Below, piece by piece: positions 1-11,164 of a stretch of DNA of 64,000 bases. Below the pieces are notes generated by a model. That model worked only from the letters and a program-made list of their open reading frames with translations. It searched no databases and had not been told where the DNA came from. The stretch covers positions 2,580,001 through 2,644,000 of the forward strand of contig BSBK01002161.1 in the NCBI GenBank assembly GCA_027943335.1. Direction: 5' to 3'. This DNA comes from Chamaecyparis obtusa (Eukaryota; Streptophyta; Pinopsida; Cupressales; Cupressaceae). How positions within the stretch are numbered: the stretch's first letter is position 1; each line of letters begins with the position of its first letter. Both the position numbers and the translations under genes were made by a program.

Positions 1-690
1 CCAAACAAGATCAACTATCAAAGTTCCAACTACAAAATCAAGAACCTATCCATGATACCATGATCTAATCATCTCTTCAAATGGAGATCATATGCTTCGA
101 TGAACATAAAAATATCCCAAGATTTTTTTTCATGCCAAAAATCTAATGTGCAATCAATATTCCATGATGGAACAACAAAAAAACATGATCTAAACAAAGG
201 AAAAATACTTTTAGAATCATGAAAATTATTAAACCCATAAAGTTGTCTAGGAGTATTCAGGTCATAGAATAACTAATTGCATAACTCACATGCAATTGAT
301 GGCTAATCATTCAACACTTTAATAAAACCATGGGGTAGAACCATGAAGCCAACATGGGCACTTGATTCTATAGCCCAAATTGTTGGTGTTTCTCCATGTA
401 GCTAGGATTCCAATACCCATCCAACATGAACAACTCTTTATAGTTGTTTTTTGATTTTCAAAAATATTTAAAAGATCATCATCTTCCAAACAAAACTGAA
501 TTGTGCTAAGAGCTATTGTATCTAGATATTGCCAGTCATCATTACACATACCTACAAGTTTCTTTTTAAATGTTGTACCGATGCCTTGTCCAATCCTTGT
601 TGTACTAATTAATCACATATCTTGAGCTTCCATAGCTCAAAGCCCTTACATTTGAAACCTTTTCCATTTGATGAACTGCAAAATCAACAC
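1..690 (-). pseudogene. Copia gag fragment (5' part), decayed
   Basis: Reading the minus strand from about 690, a gag-like sequence begins close after a primer-binding site. Shortly after the start is a patch reading FELWKLKICD, then after a stop VQQGLDKA. The clearest part, at 549-319, contains NDDWQYLDTIALSTIQFCLEDD, a pattern typical of Copia gag (W..ld..AlstI...L.dd). Stops and frame changes break the frame, and nothing recognisable is left between 318 and 1. The gag lies directly downstream of the primer-binding site and the partial LTR, so this is the 5' end of an element whose rest lies beyond the left edge. Family is seen from sequence pattern; lineage within Copia is not resolved. 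Confidence 0.6.
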
Positions 691-722
691 TAAATCCTAA
701 TGTAGTTGCTGCAAAAATAATT

Positions 723-734
723 GTTCTAATACCA
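723..734 (-). other. Primer-binding site of the leftmost Copia element
   Basis: On the minus strand the bases read TGGTATTAGAAC, close to the initiator-methionine tRNA primer site TGGTATCAGAGC used by most plant Copia elements. Two bases separate it from the LTR end at 737. Confidence 0.6.
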
Positions 735-736
735 CT

Positions 737-1150
737 TGTTGGGTAAGTGAAAGAATAAACCCAAAAATATTAAATTATGCTACACAAAATTAGTTGCAAA
801 GTAGTAATAAGAGAAATAAAAAAGGAATAATAGAATAATTAAAAATACATAGCTATACGTGGTAAGGCCTTGAGAAAGCATCAAGGAAACATCCAAAAGG
901 AAAAGTATCAGTATTTCTATTGCTCAAAGAAAATAGTTTACAATTCTTCAATATCTAATTCTATTGTTATTGCTCTTAAAATTCACAAATTCTTTAATAG
1001 CTATTGCTATCACTATTTCTCTTACAATTCACAATGAGTCTTTCTATAAGATAATAGAGATATTTATAATATATTCAAGATAACAACCATCACTTAACAT
1101 AGAAAAAACCAACTTTATTCCTTCGAAGAGATAAACAAATTTCTTTCAAA
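737..1150 (-). repeat. Partial or complete 5' LTR of the leftmost Copia element
   Basis: The plus strand starts with TGTTGGGTAAG immediately beside the primer-binding site, the expected LTR edge. On the minus strand a TATA-like run (TATAAATATC, about 1050-1065) suggests the LTR promoter. The outer edge is not resolved: candidate CA or CCAAC ends lie at 1097-1113, and element A begins at 1156. Element A may have inserted in or just beside this LTR. Confidence 0.45.
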
Positions 1151-1155
1151 GATAA

Positions 1156-2465
1156 TGTTAGGAATAGTCCCAAGAGATAACTGAGAGGGGGGGTGAATCA
1201 TTTATCTAAAAGATTCAATTCTTTATCCAAATTAGTACATAAGAACATTAAGCATATACACAACAAGATAACACTTAACACAACACCATAATTTTGGTTA
1301 CGAGGAAACCCAAAATAGGTAAAAACCTCGGTGGGAATTAGCACCCACTGTAAACTACACTAGAGTATAATGATCCCTATTAGAAGATCGTACAACCCTG
1401 TTAGGAGTTGATCTTTACAATACATGAAGTATAGTGACCTGGTCAAAGGTCAGACCCTATTAGGAGTCTTTTATAAATAACCCTATCAAAGGTGAGGACA
1501 CACTCTCCGAGAGCACACTACTCAAATGGTGAAGGTTGCAACCTTCTGTACAACAGATACACACTATATCTGGATCTTGGTGAACTATGAATTAGACCTA
1601 CTATCATGATCAGTTCCAATGAATATCATACACTCTCTATTTCTTCACATAGATCTTCAATTGATGATTGATATAGCTTTACTGGCCCAATACTTTCGCA
1701 CCTTCTTGATCTACTTCTATAAACCTTTCTTAGCGATCACAACTGATCGGCTATAAGTAGCCTTCTCCAAAAGATATGATCAAGTCATCCTGTTAGAACC
1801 TTCTTGAAATCATATTAATGAAACAATAAAAATCTTCAACAACATCTCCAATGGCTATACTAAGCACGCAACACAAATAGGACCGCACAACCCAATATGA
1901 GTAGACACGTCACTTCACACTATCGACTCCACCAAATTAACTCAAACTTTACTCTTAAGCTAAAATATGTTATGCACTCTTAACCAAACAACTTTATCTC
2001 ATAACCGAACATGAAACCAAATATGCATACCATAATGATAGGTGCAACTACTGAAACAATATGAACACTATCGGCTCTTAACAAATAAACTCCTGAAACT
2101 ATAACTGGAAAATAGAAACATCATAACTCAACTTCAAATACACAACTAACTCTGCATCTATGAACATAGCTTCATGATTATATCTATAACACAAAAATAA
2201 ATGCACAAGGATCCATCATAACCATACTGTGAATTACATACAAAAATTTGCTTGCAACACTATCAGGAACATTGTTGTTACAAACAAATGCACAACTATC
2301 AGCACTCAGAATCAACATTTGCATCTATGATACCATGTTGATAACATATCCATACAACATATGCTCAAGTCTCTTTGTATATAACTACAACACGCATTGC
2401 TTACCATATGTTGTCATCAATGAAAAACATACAGTAAACACTGGCTTACTGGCAAATCTCCAACA
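1156..2465 (-). repeat. 3' LTR of element A
   Basis: Starts TGTTAGGAAT and ends ATCTCCAACA on the plus strand, so the ends carry the TG...CA form with short inverted TGTT/AACA termini. It matches 6886-8195 along its whole length and has the same length. Short open frames inside it are not genes. Confidence 0.9.
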
Positions 2466-2690
2466 ATCTCCCCCTTTGGCATTGATGGCAACATATGAAA
2501 TGAAAAACACCACCAATCCAAAAGTACAACAATATCTCCATCTCCTGAACAACACACTCCCCCAAAAATGATTTCTCCATCTACTATTGAATGCTCTGAA
2601 TATCAACTTCTATATCTTCTTACTATATACTCCCTCTTTCTAGAATAAATCAACTGTTTTGTTTTTCATGACTATATACTCCCCCTTTGA
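2466..2690 (-). other. Polypurine tract of element A and three upstream look-alikes
   Basis: Minus-strand GCCAAAGGGGGAGAT abuts the 3' LTR (2466-2480) and is the tract that primes plus-strand DNA synthesis. Further purine runs of the same type occur at about 2552-2567 (TTTTTGGGGGAGTG), 2621-2640 (AAAGAGGGAGTATATAG) and 2672-2690 (TCAAAGGGGGAGTATATAG). Repeated tracts in this place are a described trait of Sireviruses. Confidence 0.65.
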
Positions 2691-2796
2691 CATCAATGGA
2701 AAAGGGTGCCAAAAACAAATAAGCACATGTACTACTCCTGAAGTAGTGTAGTCCACCATTCATCAGTCATTGAAGACTGATGCACTCTTGCAAACT

Positions 2797-3357
2797 CTAA
2801 TCAAATCCAGGGAAGGGAATTACTCCCAGCTTCTCCCTGAGATACTCAAATGTATCCTTCGGTAATGGCTTTGTGAATATGTCTACTAACTGTTCTTGAG
2901 TACTCACATAATCCAACTTTACTTCTTTCTCTACAAATTTCTCTCTTAGAAAATGATATTTTACCTCAATGTGTTTTGTCTTCGCATGCATCACAGGGTT
3001 CTTTGACATGTTGATAGTGCTAGTGTTGTCACAATGAATAGCAATAGGATAATCAATCTGGATTCCAAAATCCTTTATCATCTGCTTGATCCAAACAATT
3101 TTAGAACAATTTAATGTTGCTACTACATACTCTGCTTCTACTGTTGACTGAGAAATACAATTCTGCTTCTTGCTTGTCCAAGTAACTAGTCTATCTTCAA
3201 GAAATACCACTCCTTTTGAGGTGCTCTTTCTGTCATCAACACAACCTATCCAATTTGCATCTGTATACACATGAAGTTCTACATTCTCTGAGTTAGGATA
3301 CCATAAACTATAGTCTTTAGTTCCTTTTAAATATCTGAATATCTTTTTTACTACCAT
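2797..3357 (-). pseudogene. Element A RNase H domain and pol C-terminus
   Basis: This is the last pol domain of a Copia element, which removes the RNA strand of the RNA-DNA hybrid. The 186-residue frame begins at a VKRI/RYLKGT-type motif (here VVKKIFRYLKGT), contains YTDANWIG with a catalytic aspartate, then SQSTVEAEYV with a catalytic glutamate, then CDNTSTINMSKNP and HAKTKHIEVKYHFLRE. It ends with DIFTKPLP and a short tail (LREKLGVIPF). This frame is intact but is shifted relative to the reverse transcriptase at 3351-3914, so it cannot be made as part of a polyprotein here. Confidence 0.88.
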
Positions 3358-4320
3358 AAGATGACTTTGTTTAGGTTTAGTTGCAAATCTTCCAACAATA
3401 CCAACTGCATTAGAAATATCTCATCTAGATTAAGTAAGATATATGAGATACCAATCATAGACTTATATAGAGTCTTGTCAACTATTGTAGAGTCATCATC
3501 TTTTGAAAGCTTGCTTCCTATTATCATAGGGGTGCTTACTGGCTTGCAATCATCCATCTTGAACTTCTTCAATATCTCTTTCACATACTTAGACTGATTA
3601 ATGAAAATACCTTTGTCAGTCTGCTTCACATTCAATCCCAAAAAGTACTTGATAGGTCCAATCATGCTCATTTCAAACTCGCTCTGCATCTCTTTAGCAA
3701 GATCTGTAGTAAGCTTGTCATTGCCACAAAAAATAATGTCATCAACAAAAATAGAAACTAGTAATAATCCTTCGGGTGCCTCTCTTATGAATAAGTTACA
3801 ATCTATTTGGCCTTTCTTAAATCTCATCTTTGTCAAATAACCATCCAGTCTTTCATACCATGCTCTAGGGGCTTGCTTTAGTCCATAGAGGGATTTCTTC
3901 AGTCTACAAACCAAGTCAGGTTTGTCTAATAAAATAAATCCTTTAGGCTGCTCTATGTAGACTTATTCCTTCAATTCTCCATTCAGGAATGTTGACTTGA
4001 CATCCATCTAATATACCTTAAAGTCTTTGTATGTTGCATATCCTTTACATACTAGTCTTGCTTTTTTTCTTACCATTGTACCATCTTCATTCATCTTGTT
4101 TCTAAATATCCACTTGGTTCCAATCACATTTTTGTCACTAGGCCTAGGGACCGATTCCCATGTATCATTCTTAATTATCTAATCTAACTCTTCTTTCATT
4201 ACTTCATGCCAATCTGAATCATTACATGCATCTTCAACACTTAAAGGTTCAATTTGTGAAAGTAAACATACCACTTCATCAACTATTGAAATTTTTGCTC
4301 TTGATCTTGTCATGACTTTG
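3351..4320 (-). pseudogene. Element A reverse transcriptase, stop-ridden
   Basis: The C-terminal half (3914-3351) is open and carries LKKSLYGLKQAPRAWYERL, then FVDDIIFCG, which holds the catalytic aspartate pair of the Copia reverse transcriptase, then KYFLGLNVKQ. Its end loses frame after the SMIG motif. The N-terminal half (about 4320-3915) can be followed only across several stops, with traces such as WNQVDI at the palm start. Copia polymerase copies the element RNA inside virus-like particles; this copy cannot. Confidence 0.85.
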
Positions 4321-4325
4321 TTTTT

Positions 4326-5376
4326 CTAATCTCCAATGATATCTTCTTTTGAATGGTATCTAGATGTGAATTTTGGAACATTAGGTGTGACTCTCTCATC
4401 TGTCTTATGTGATTCTTCTTCACTTAGTTCAGGTTCACTGATTAATACATCAATGGTGTCAAACATTTCTTCAGCATCTGCATCTCTACTGATAGGTCTA
4501 GGGTCTTCTTCGATCATAGGTGCATAATCATAGAATCTCTCTTGAATCATAAACTTTTCATCAATATTTACATGTGCACTTTCAATGATCTTCTTCAATC
4601 TCAAGTTAAAGCATCTACAAGCTTTTCTTTTAATAGAGTAACCAAGAAAAATACCTTCATTTCTTCTTGCATCAAACTTACCAATACCATCATCTCTCTT
4701 GATGTCACAATTTCTTCCAAAGATTCTAAAGTATTTTACTGTAGGTACTTTCCCAAACCATAGCTCATAAGGCATCTTGTCTGCGCCTGGCCTTAATTAA
4801 ATTATGTTGATAGTATAGACTGTAGTATTGACTGCGTCTCTCCAATAGGTGTCTGCAACTTTTCCTTCAATCATGATAGTGCACATTGTGTCAAGTATGA
4901 TCCTATTTCTCCTTTTTTCAATTCCATTCTACTGAGGGGTTCTAGGTGCACTTAGCTATCTTTTTATCCCATGTTCTTCCTAATACTCATAAAATTTGTC
5001 AGAAGTGAATTCTCCTCCTCTATCTGGTCTTAGACATTTTATCTTTAATCCAAACTCATTTTAAACTTTAGCTTTGAATATTTTGAACTTCTCAAATGCT
5101 TCAAATTTATCTCTTAAGAACACAACCCACATCATTTTAGAATAATCATCAACAAAAAAAATAAATTACCTTTCACCATAGTATGATCTTGTTTTAGTTG
5201 GTCCACATAGGTCTATATGCACTAGATCTAATTTGTTCTCTACTAAATTTTGCTTGCTTCTGAATGAGTTCTTTACATGCTTTCCCATCACACATTCCCT
5301 TCACATTGTATCAACTAGTCTTACAATACTAGGGAGGTCTCTTACTACCTTTACATTGCTTATCTTTACTATATTG
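4326..5376 (-). pseudogene. Element A integrase, heavily broken
   Basis: Between the zinc-finger-like start and the polymerase there are numerous stops in all frames. The best preserved portion, 4775-4326, reads MPYELWFGKVPTVKYFRIFGRNC and NEGIFLGYSIKRKACRCFN, the conserved Copia integrase C-terminal region (the PYELW and FLGYS motifs). Core catalytic residues cannot be placed with confidence because of frame breaks. In an active element integrase joins the DNA copy to the host chromosome. Confidence 0.75.
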
Positions 5377-5778
5377 TCAAAATTGATGTGACAGTCTTTT
5401 GTGCCATAACCAATTGTCATCTACTTTTGCAACAAAACAACTTGCTTCCGAATTAAGCTGAAAAACATTACCTTTTGTCTTTGAACCTGATGCAGTCATT
5501 AATCCTTTTTTGTTATTAATGATGCACTTATTGTGTTTGAATTCCAACCGATATCCTTTGTCAAGTAACTGTCCAAAACTCAATAAGTTATGTTGCAAAC
5601 CATCAACATATAGAACATTATCAGTGTTATTATTTCCATCCAAAGTGATAGCTCCTCTACCTATGATATATTTAGGAGTGTTGTCTCCAAATCTAACCAC
5701 ACCACCTTTGTACTTATCCAAATGTACAAATCTATCTTTGTCTCCTATCATGTGATGTGAACAACCGTTGTCAATGAT
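5377..5778 (-). pseudogene. Element A protease and integrase zinc-binding start
   Basis: The sequence reads IIDNGCSHHMIGD, the position of the retropepsin active site followed by the Copia HHM motif; DNG stands where DSG is usual. Near the end WLWHKRLSH marks the GAG-pre-integrase region. Just upstream the gag frame continues into this one and is broken by a TAG where tryptophan is expected, so gag and pol were once a single reading frame. The loss fits a TGG-to-TAG transition. Confidence 0.8.
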
Positions 5779-6828
5779 CTAGTCTATCCTGATGTCTGCT
5801 TGTGAAATCAATATTTTCTCTTCTTTCTTTTCATCTTCAATATTCATGTCATCAAACATTTTCTCCAAATCTTCAATTGCAATAAATCCAATTTCATCTT
5901 CTGTTGAATCTTCATCTATCACTCCATCTTCAGCATAGTAACATTCTTTTGTATACTTAGGCTTGAAATTAGTTTTGTACTTCTTGACTCTTGTTGGACA
6001 CTTAGATGCAAAATGGCCAATCTTGTTACATGAAAAACATTTAAATAGTAACTGACCTTCATATTTTCCTTTTCCTTTTCTTTCTTTCTTAGAAACCATA
6101 GCAATGAATTCTTCTATTTCTTTACCATCATCTTCATCATCAAAATTACCAGAAGTGTTCAGAGATTTCCTACCATGGACTGAGGATTTGAATTTTTTTT
6201 CACTTTTAGGCTCTGTCTTCAATCTTAATATCTCGAATGCTAAAATCTTGCTAATTAATGTCTCTCTCTTGAATTCTTTTGAAAAATGCATAGTCTCATG
6301 TAGGATGCTTATCTTTCTCTCATTATCTGTTGTCAGAGTAGTTATCAATTTATCCATTATGTCTTCTTCCAAAATCTCTCCACCATTATTTTTTATTCTT
6401 GCAACTGCTTCATTAATTCTTTTATTGTAGGCTCTGATGTTCTCTTTAGGTAGCATCTCCAAATTGTTATACCATTTCATCCATGTCTTTCTGCGTGCAT
6501 TCTTGGCTTGGATATCTCCTTCAAACATGTCTTCTAGATACTTCCATATTATGTGGGCTCTATCTTCTTTCTTGATCTCTAAAACATCACTGTCAGATAA
6601 GGCACTGATAAAGGCTTCTTTGGCAATTGCATTTTGAGTGAATATTTCCTTTTGTTTAGTGGTTGCATCTTCTTTGGAAAGGTCTTTTAGAGAGGGAACA
6701 TGAACATCTTGAGTAGTTGCTTCAAAAATCTCAAAACCAACGCATTGCAAATGTGTTATCATTTTGTTCTTCCAGTCTAGATAATTCTCTCCATAAAACT
6801 TAGGACTTTCTTTTCTAAAGAATGCCAT
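5779..6828 (-). CDS. gag: Element A Gag (nucleocapsid) protein
   Basis: This 349-residue frame is the only long intact gene of element A. It starts MAFFRKESPKFYGENYLDWK, the normal start of Copia gag, where the Y..WK motif opens the capsid domain. The middle (residues about 60-200) holds the helical UBN2-type gag domain, with KTWMKWYNNLEMLPKENIRAYN near residues 113-134. A zinc knuckle CFSCNKIGHFASKC lies near residue 263 with all four ligands (C-x2-C-x4-H-x4-C). An acidic tail follows, then a TAG that separates it from protease. The start lies 43 bases from the primer-binding site. It would coat the RNA; whether it is expressed is unknown. Confidence 0.85.
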   Translation of the reverse strand: MAFFRKESPKFYGENYLDWKNKMITHLQCVGFEIFEATTQDVHVPSLKDLSKEDATTKQKEIFTQNAIAKEAFISALSDSDVLEIKKEDRAHIIWKYLEDMFEGDIQAKNARRKTWMKWYNNLEMLPKENIRAYNKRINEAVARIKNNGGEILEEDIMDKLITTLTTDNERKISILHETMHFSKEFKRETLISKILAFEILRLKTEPKSEKKFKSSVHGRKSLNTSGNFDDEDDGKEIEEFIAMVSKKERKGKGKYEGQLLFKCFSCNKIGHFASKCPTRVKKYKTNFKPKYTKECYYAEDGVIDEDSTEDEIGFIAIEDLEKMFDDMNIEDEKKEEKILISQADIRID

Positions 6829-6870
6829 CTGATCAAACTCAAGCTGTTAAACTTTCTCTGTGAGGCACTT

Positions 6871-6883
6871 GGCTCTGATACCA
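6871..6883 (-). other. Primer-binding site of element A
   Basis: Minus-strand TGGTATCAGAGCC is the complement of the initiator-methionine tRNA 3' end. Two bases separate it from the 5' LTR at 6886. Confidence 0.92.
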
Positions 6884-6885
6884 AT

Positions 6886-8195
6886 TTTTAGGAAAAGTCC
6901 CAAGAGATAACTGAGAGGGGGGGAGTGAATCAATTATCTACAAGATTTAATTATTTATCCAAATTAGTATAGAAGAACATTAAGCGTATACAAAACAAGA
7001 TAACACTTAACACAACACTAGAATTTTGGTTACGGGGAAACCCAAAATAGGTAAAAACCCCGGTGGGAATTAGCACCCACTATAAATTGCACTAGAGTAT
7101 AATGATCCCTGTTAGAAGATCTTACAACCCTGTTAGGAGTTGATCTTTACAATACATGAAGTACAGTGACCTAGTCAAAGGTCGTACCCTATTAGGAGTC
7201 TTTTATAAATAACCTATTAAAGGTGAGGACACATTGTCCAGGAGCACACTGCTCAAATGGTGAAGGTTGCAACCTTCTACACAATAGATACACACTATAT
7301 ATGGATCTTGGTGAATTGTGAATTAGACCTGCTATCTTGATCAGTTCCAATGAATAGTATACACTCTTTGTTTCTTCACATAGATCTTCAAATGATTATT
7401 GATATAGCTTTACTAGCCCAATACTTTCACACCTTCTTGCTCTGCTTCCATAAACCTTTCTTAGCAATCACAACTGACCGGCTATAAGTGCCTTCTCTGA
7501 AAGATATGATCAAGTCAGCCTGTTAGAACCTTCTTGAAATCATATTAATGAATCAATACAACTCTTCAACAACATCTCCAATGGCTATACTAAGCACACA
7601 ACACAAATAGGACCGCACAACCCAATATGAGTAGACGCATCGCTACACACTGTCGGCTCCACCAAATTAACTCAAACTTTACTCTTAAGCTGAAATAAGT
7701 TATGCACTCTTAACCAAATAGCCTTAGCTTATAACCAAACATGAAACCAAATATTCATACCATAATGATAGGTGCAACTACTGAAACAATATGAACACTA
7801 TCAGCTCTTAACAAATAATATATTGAAACTGTAACTGGCAAATAGAAACATCATAACTCAACTTCAACTACACAACTAACTCTAAGTCTATGAACATAGC
7901 TTCATGATTATGTCGACAACACAAAAATAAATTCATAAGGCTCCATCATAACCATACTATAAATTACATACAAAACTCTGCTTGCAACACTGTCAGGAAC
8001 ACTGCTGTTATAAGCAACTGCACAACTATCAGCACTGAGAATCAACCTTTGCATCTATGATATCATGTTGATAACATATCCATACAACATATGCTCAAGG
8101 CTCTCTTCATATAACTACAACTTACGCTACTTACCATATGTTGTCATCAATGAAAAACATACAGTCAACACTGGCTTACTGGCAAATCTCCAACA
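6886..8195 (-). repeat. 5' LTR of element A
   Basis: It matches 1156-2465 over the full 1310 bp. The first bases read TT instead of TG, a point mutation at the terminus; the other end reads CCAACA. As the 5' LTR it would have carried the promoter for the element RNA. Confidence 0.9.
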
Positions 8196-9066
8196 AATAA
8201 AAGCTATTTTCTTTCTAAAAGATGAGATGAGACTTATTTTCTTCTTTTTTCCCTGTATTTTTTATATATCTTTATTTTTATATATTATTTTTGTAATCCA
8301 AAATTTGGCTTCTATTTTTGTAAAGGTTAGGAAGACTATGTTAGGTTATGGAATGTGGTCTTACCTATACTATTTACAATATTGCTTGAAAGCTCCGAAA
8401 GATTTTTCAACAAATAAAATTTGTGCAAACCCTACAATCACAAACCTTAGTAAGGAAATGGGAAAGTTTGGCATATCTGTGCTCATGATATTTCAAGAGA
8501 TGGCATCCCTTTGGGATATTTTTTAATAAGTCACCTACCTATCTATGCTTCCACATTTTTTAATACAAGTCTACTAGAGCATTTTAGACTATAATACTAT
8601 GAAAGGATTCCAAAGAGCCCATTAAGGTTCTCAATGGATATAATATCATCCTCAAGGATACTTATTATACCAAAAGTGAATCCTCAATTTCTCTTAGCAT
8701 CCAAATTATCATTAATTACCTATATAATTTATCCATCTCCATGCTCGTGTATTAATCTAGCTAATTCAACACTATTACAACTATAAAGTAGATTACCCAC
8801 ATAGATTTGAGAGCTAGCAAGAGGTTACAAATTTTGAGTATATTTTGTAGAGACCTCTTGTCCTAATTTTGACTCTGATAATTCTTATCTAGATAATTTC
8901 AACTCTTATTCTTCCTTATTCACTACAAGTGGCATTCCTTCTTGGTTTATCATTAATGAAAATAATCTAAATACCCATGGTGAGAGAGGTAATAACAAAC
9001 ACCATATAAAAAAATAATCCTCTGCAACTCCCACTTTGATCCAAAATTAAAACTTTACAACTCCTA
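8196..9066. other. No recognisable gene
   Basis: AT-rich sequence between element A and the DUF4283 pseudogene. An open frame at 8065-8526 starts inside the LTR and shows no family motif; I take it as chance. Confidence 0.5.
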
Positions 9067-9099
9067 AATGGTGTCAAAAGGAGGTGGGGGCCATGTCCC

Positions 9100-9589
9100 C
9101 CATGTAAGGAGCTTCTCCCAGTTTGTCCAAATGCATCACCTAATGAGGATCCCGCAAAAAAGGAAGATGGTCATGTTGTAGTAAACATTGATTCTAATCC
9201 AAGATGTAACAACAACATTTTCATTGATTTTGAAAAGTTAGAACTTGTGAATGAAAATGACTCTCAACCCAATGGGTGGAAAAAGGCACTTGTTAATGAG
9301 AACCAAAGATAAGCAGAATATGATTTATCTTATGAGTGCTCTCAAATAAAGGAAGGAATTTCCACCTTGTTACCTAACTTGGTGGTGGATCATATTGTTT
9401 TCTCAATGAACAATACCTTGGTTGGGAATTTAGTTTCCTTCAGACTAACCATTGACATCGTCAAGAAATACACATCATAGAAATAGAAGCTAAAAGAGAG
9501 TCTTATGACTAGTTCTCTCTTCTCGTTTAAATTCACTATGGAAGATAATTTGGCTACTATTATTTCAAGGTCTCAGGCCTATAATAATC
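9100..9589 (+). pseudogene. DUF4283-domain pseudogene, 5' half (split by element B)
   Basis: With a few stops, one frame reads from an acidic lead region (about 9190-9300) into GISTLLPNLVVDH, NNTLVGNLVSFRLTID and SSLFSFKFTMEDNLATIIS, the conserved start of the plant DUF4283 domain found in LINE ORF1-type proteins (a.vG.f...rp....v, then fflf.f....d...ii). It stops dead at 9589 where element B begins. Joining 9589 to 32806, with one duplication copy removed, keeps the reading frame and runs straight into the RWKPYFDP part of the same domain. So the target was a continuous coding sequence when B arrived. LINE ORF1 or a retrocopy of a host gene are both possible. Confidence 0.8.
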
Positions 9590-11099
9590 TAATAACCTAA
9601 AATTGATTGAATATCTTGATGGTAATAATGGACAAGTGAAAGACAGTGATTGATGGTCACCAAGCTTCTAAAGCATATGTAAGATAATTAAATTAGTCAA
9701 TGTATTGTCATTGATGTCAACTAGTTTTGACTATACTTATCATGATGGTTACAAACATTCAAAGAAGGGAAATGGTAAATGAATGAGATATCTACATGAA
9801 GATGAGATGGATATGAAAGATGTGGCTATGGTATACATTGGGTAACTTATTGATGAGTCTATGGTATCATGTTGATGACTTGATTGTATTACATAATTTT
9901 GTTATGTATTAAACATGAGAACTAAATAAGTTATTTTGGTTGGTAAACAAAGATTTTTGTATACACCTAGCTAGTGTAGTGTATACTGAGTATAGTATTA
10001 ATCGAGCAGGTAATCACCAACACATTCTAGTATTGATCGAGTGAAAGAAATAAATAAAATTTATAATAGACGATTGAAATGATGAGAAGGATAGATTTCT
10101 TATGATTTTGAGGTAGAAGATAATGTTTTTTATGATGATCTAATGGATGACAAAATTCAAGATTGATCAAATGAAATATGTTAATGACACAACCCATGAG
10201 GAAGGTTAAAGTGGAAAAAGGAACAATGAATATTAAGAGGCAAAATCTATGGATGATAAGAAAATGGTTTATGATGTCTATATATGGAGACACATGATTC
10301 ATTATTGAGTATGGGATTTTTGATACTGTAGGAGAATTCACATGAAAAGGATTATTTTCATGTACCACTGATCAAACTGGTTGAAGAAAGAACTAAGTTG
10401 AACTGTAGACATTACTGAGCATCAAAGACGCATACACCGAGTGGAATAAAGTTGGAGGATATGAAGGATTGATTTGATTATTGATCACATGAGGTATTTT
10501 GAGCTTAGCATAGATCTAAAAATCTACCAATCATAGTTGTATTTGAATAAGATCATTACTGTATTATTTTAATCATTGTTACAGATAAATCTCTTTACCG
10601 AGTGAGACTTAATAGTCTTCTGTATTTCAATATGACATTCAATGAATGTTGATTATTTTCTTGTTAACCCCATAGTGAATTCATGGTCAAGGGAGAATTG
10701 TTAGTGATAAATCCTCTAACCAAGTCACACCTCATAATGTGTTTTGTGACCTTTAACAGGGTTGGCTCCTAACCGAGATCACTTCAGAAGAGTGAATTAT
10801 TTTGCGTTAACAGTCCCAGGTGGTTTTTCCCCTAACAAGGTTTTCACGTTAAATTTTTTTGTGTTATATATGTGTATGATGTGTTGAATTGTTATTTTGT
10901 TTTACACATTTCATAACTAGATAGATCGGTGAATACAGTAGTTAATTTACTGGCAATCTGTAAATAAAGAGAAAGACACAAATGATAACTTACCGAGTTG
11001 ATTATTTGATTGAAAAGTTTTAATATATACATCTGGAATATTTGGGATTGTAGGATAACTGGACTTAATTGATTCACCTCCCCTCTCAATTATCTAACA
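9590..11099 (+). repeat. 5' LTR of element B
   Basis: This 1510-bp LTR runs from TAATAACCTAAAATTG (first dinucleotide mutated from TG to TA) to TTATCTAACA. It matches the 3' LTR pieces at 19700-20374 and 31955-32800. The primer-binding site follows two bases after its end. Confidence 0.9.
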
Positions 11100-11101
11100 A
11101 T

Positions 11102-11113
11102 TGGTATCAGAGC
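11102..11113 (+). other. Primer-binding site of element B
   Basis: TGGTATCAGAGC, a perfect initiator-methionine tRNA primer site, two bases after the LTR. Confidence 0.93.
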
Positions 11114-11164
11114 ATAGAGTTCTTGGAAAGAAAAGTTTGAAGGACTTAAGCTAAAGATAACAAG

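Larger units (their letters stand above)
1156..8195 (-). mobile_element. Element A: complete, inactive Copia retrotransposon (Sirevirus-like)
   Basis: A 7040-bp element with two 1310-bp LTRs, a primer-binding site, polypurine tracts and the Copia order gag, protease, integrase, reverse transcriptase, RNase H read on the minus strand. Flanks are GATAA (1151-1155) and AATAA (8196-8200), a 5-bp target-site duplication with one mismatch. In the first 120 bases the two LTRs differ at about eleven positions plus a 2-base indel, so the insertion is old. Every pol domain contains stops. Repeated polypurine motifs before the 3' LTR point to the Sirevirus group, but that lineage call is an inference. 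Confidence 0.9.

Noticed and set aside
2248..2571. Open frames over LTR ends of element A (also 8065-8526)
   Set aside because: They lie across LTR sequence, are not conserved between the two LTRs, and show no family motif.
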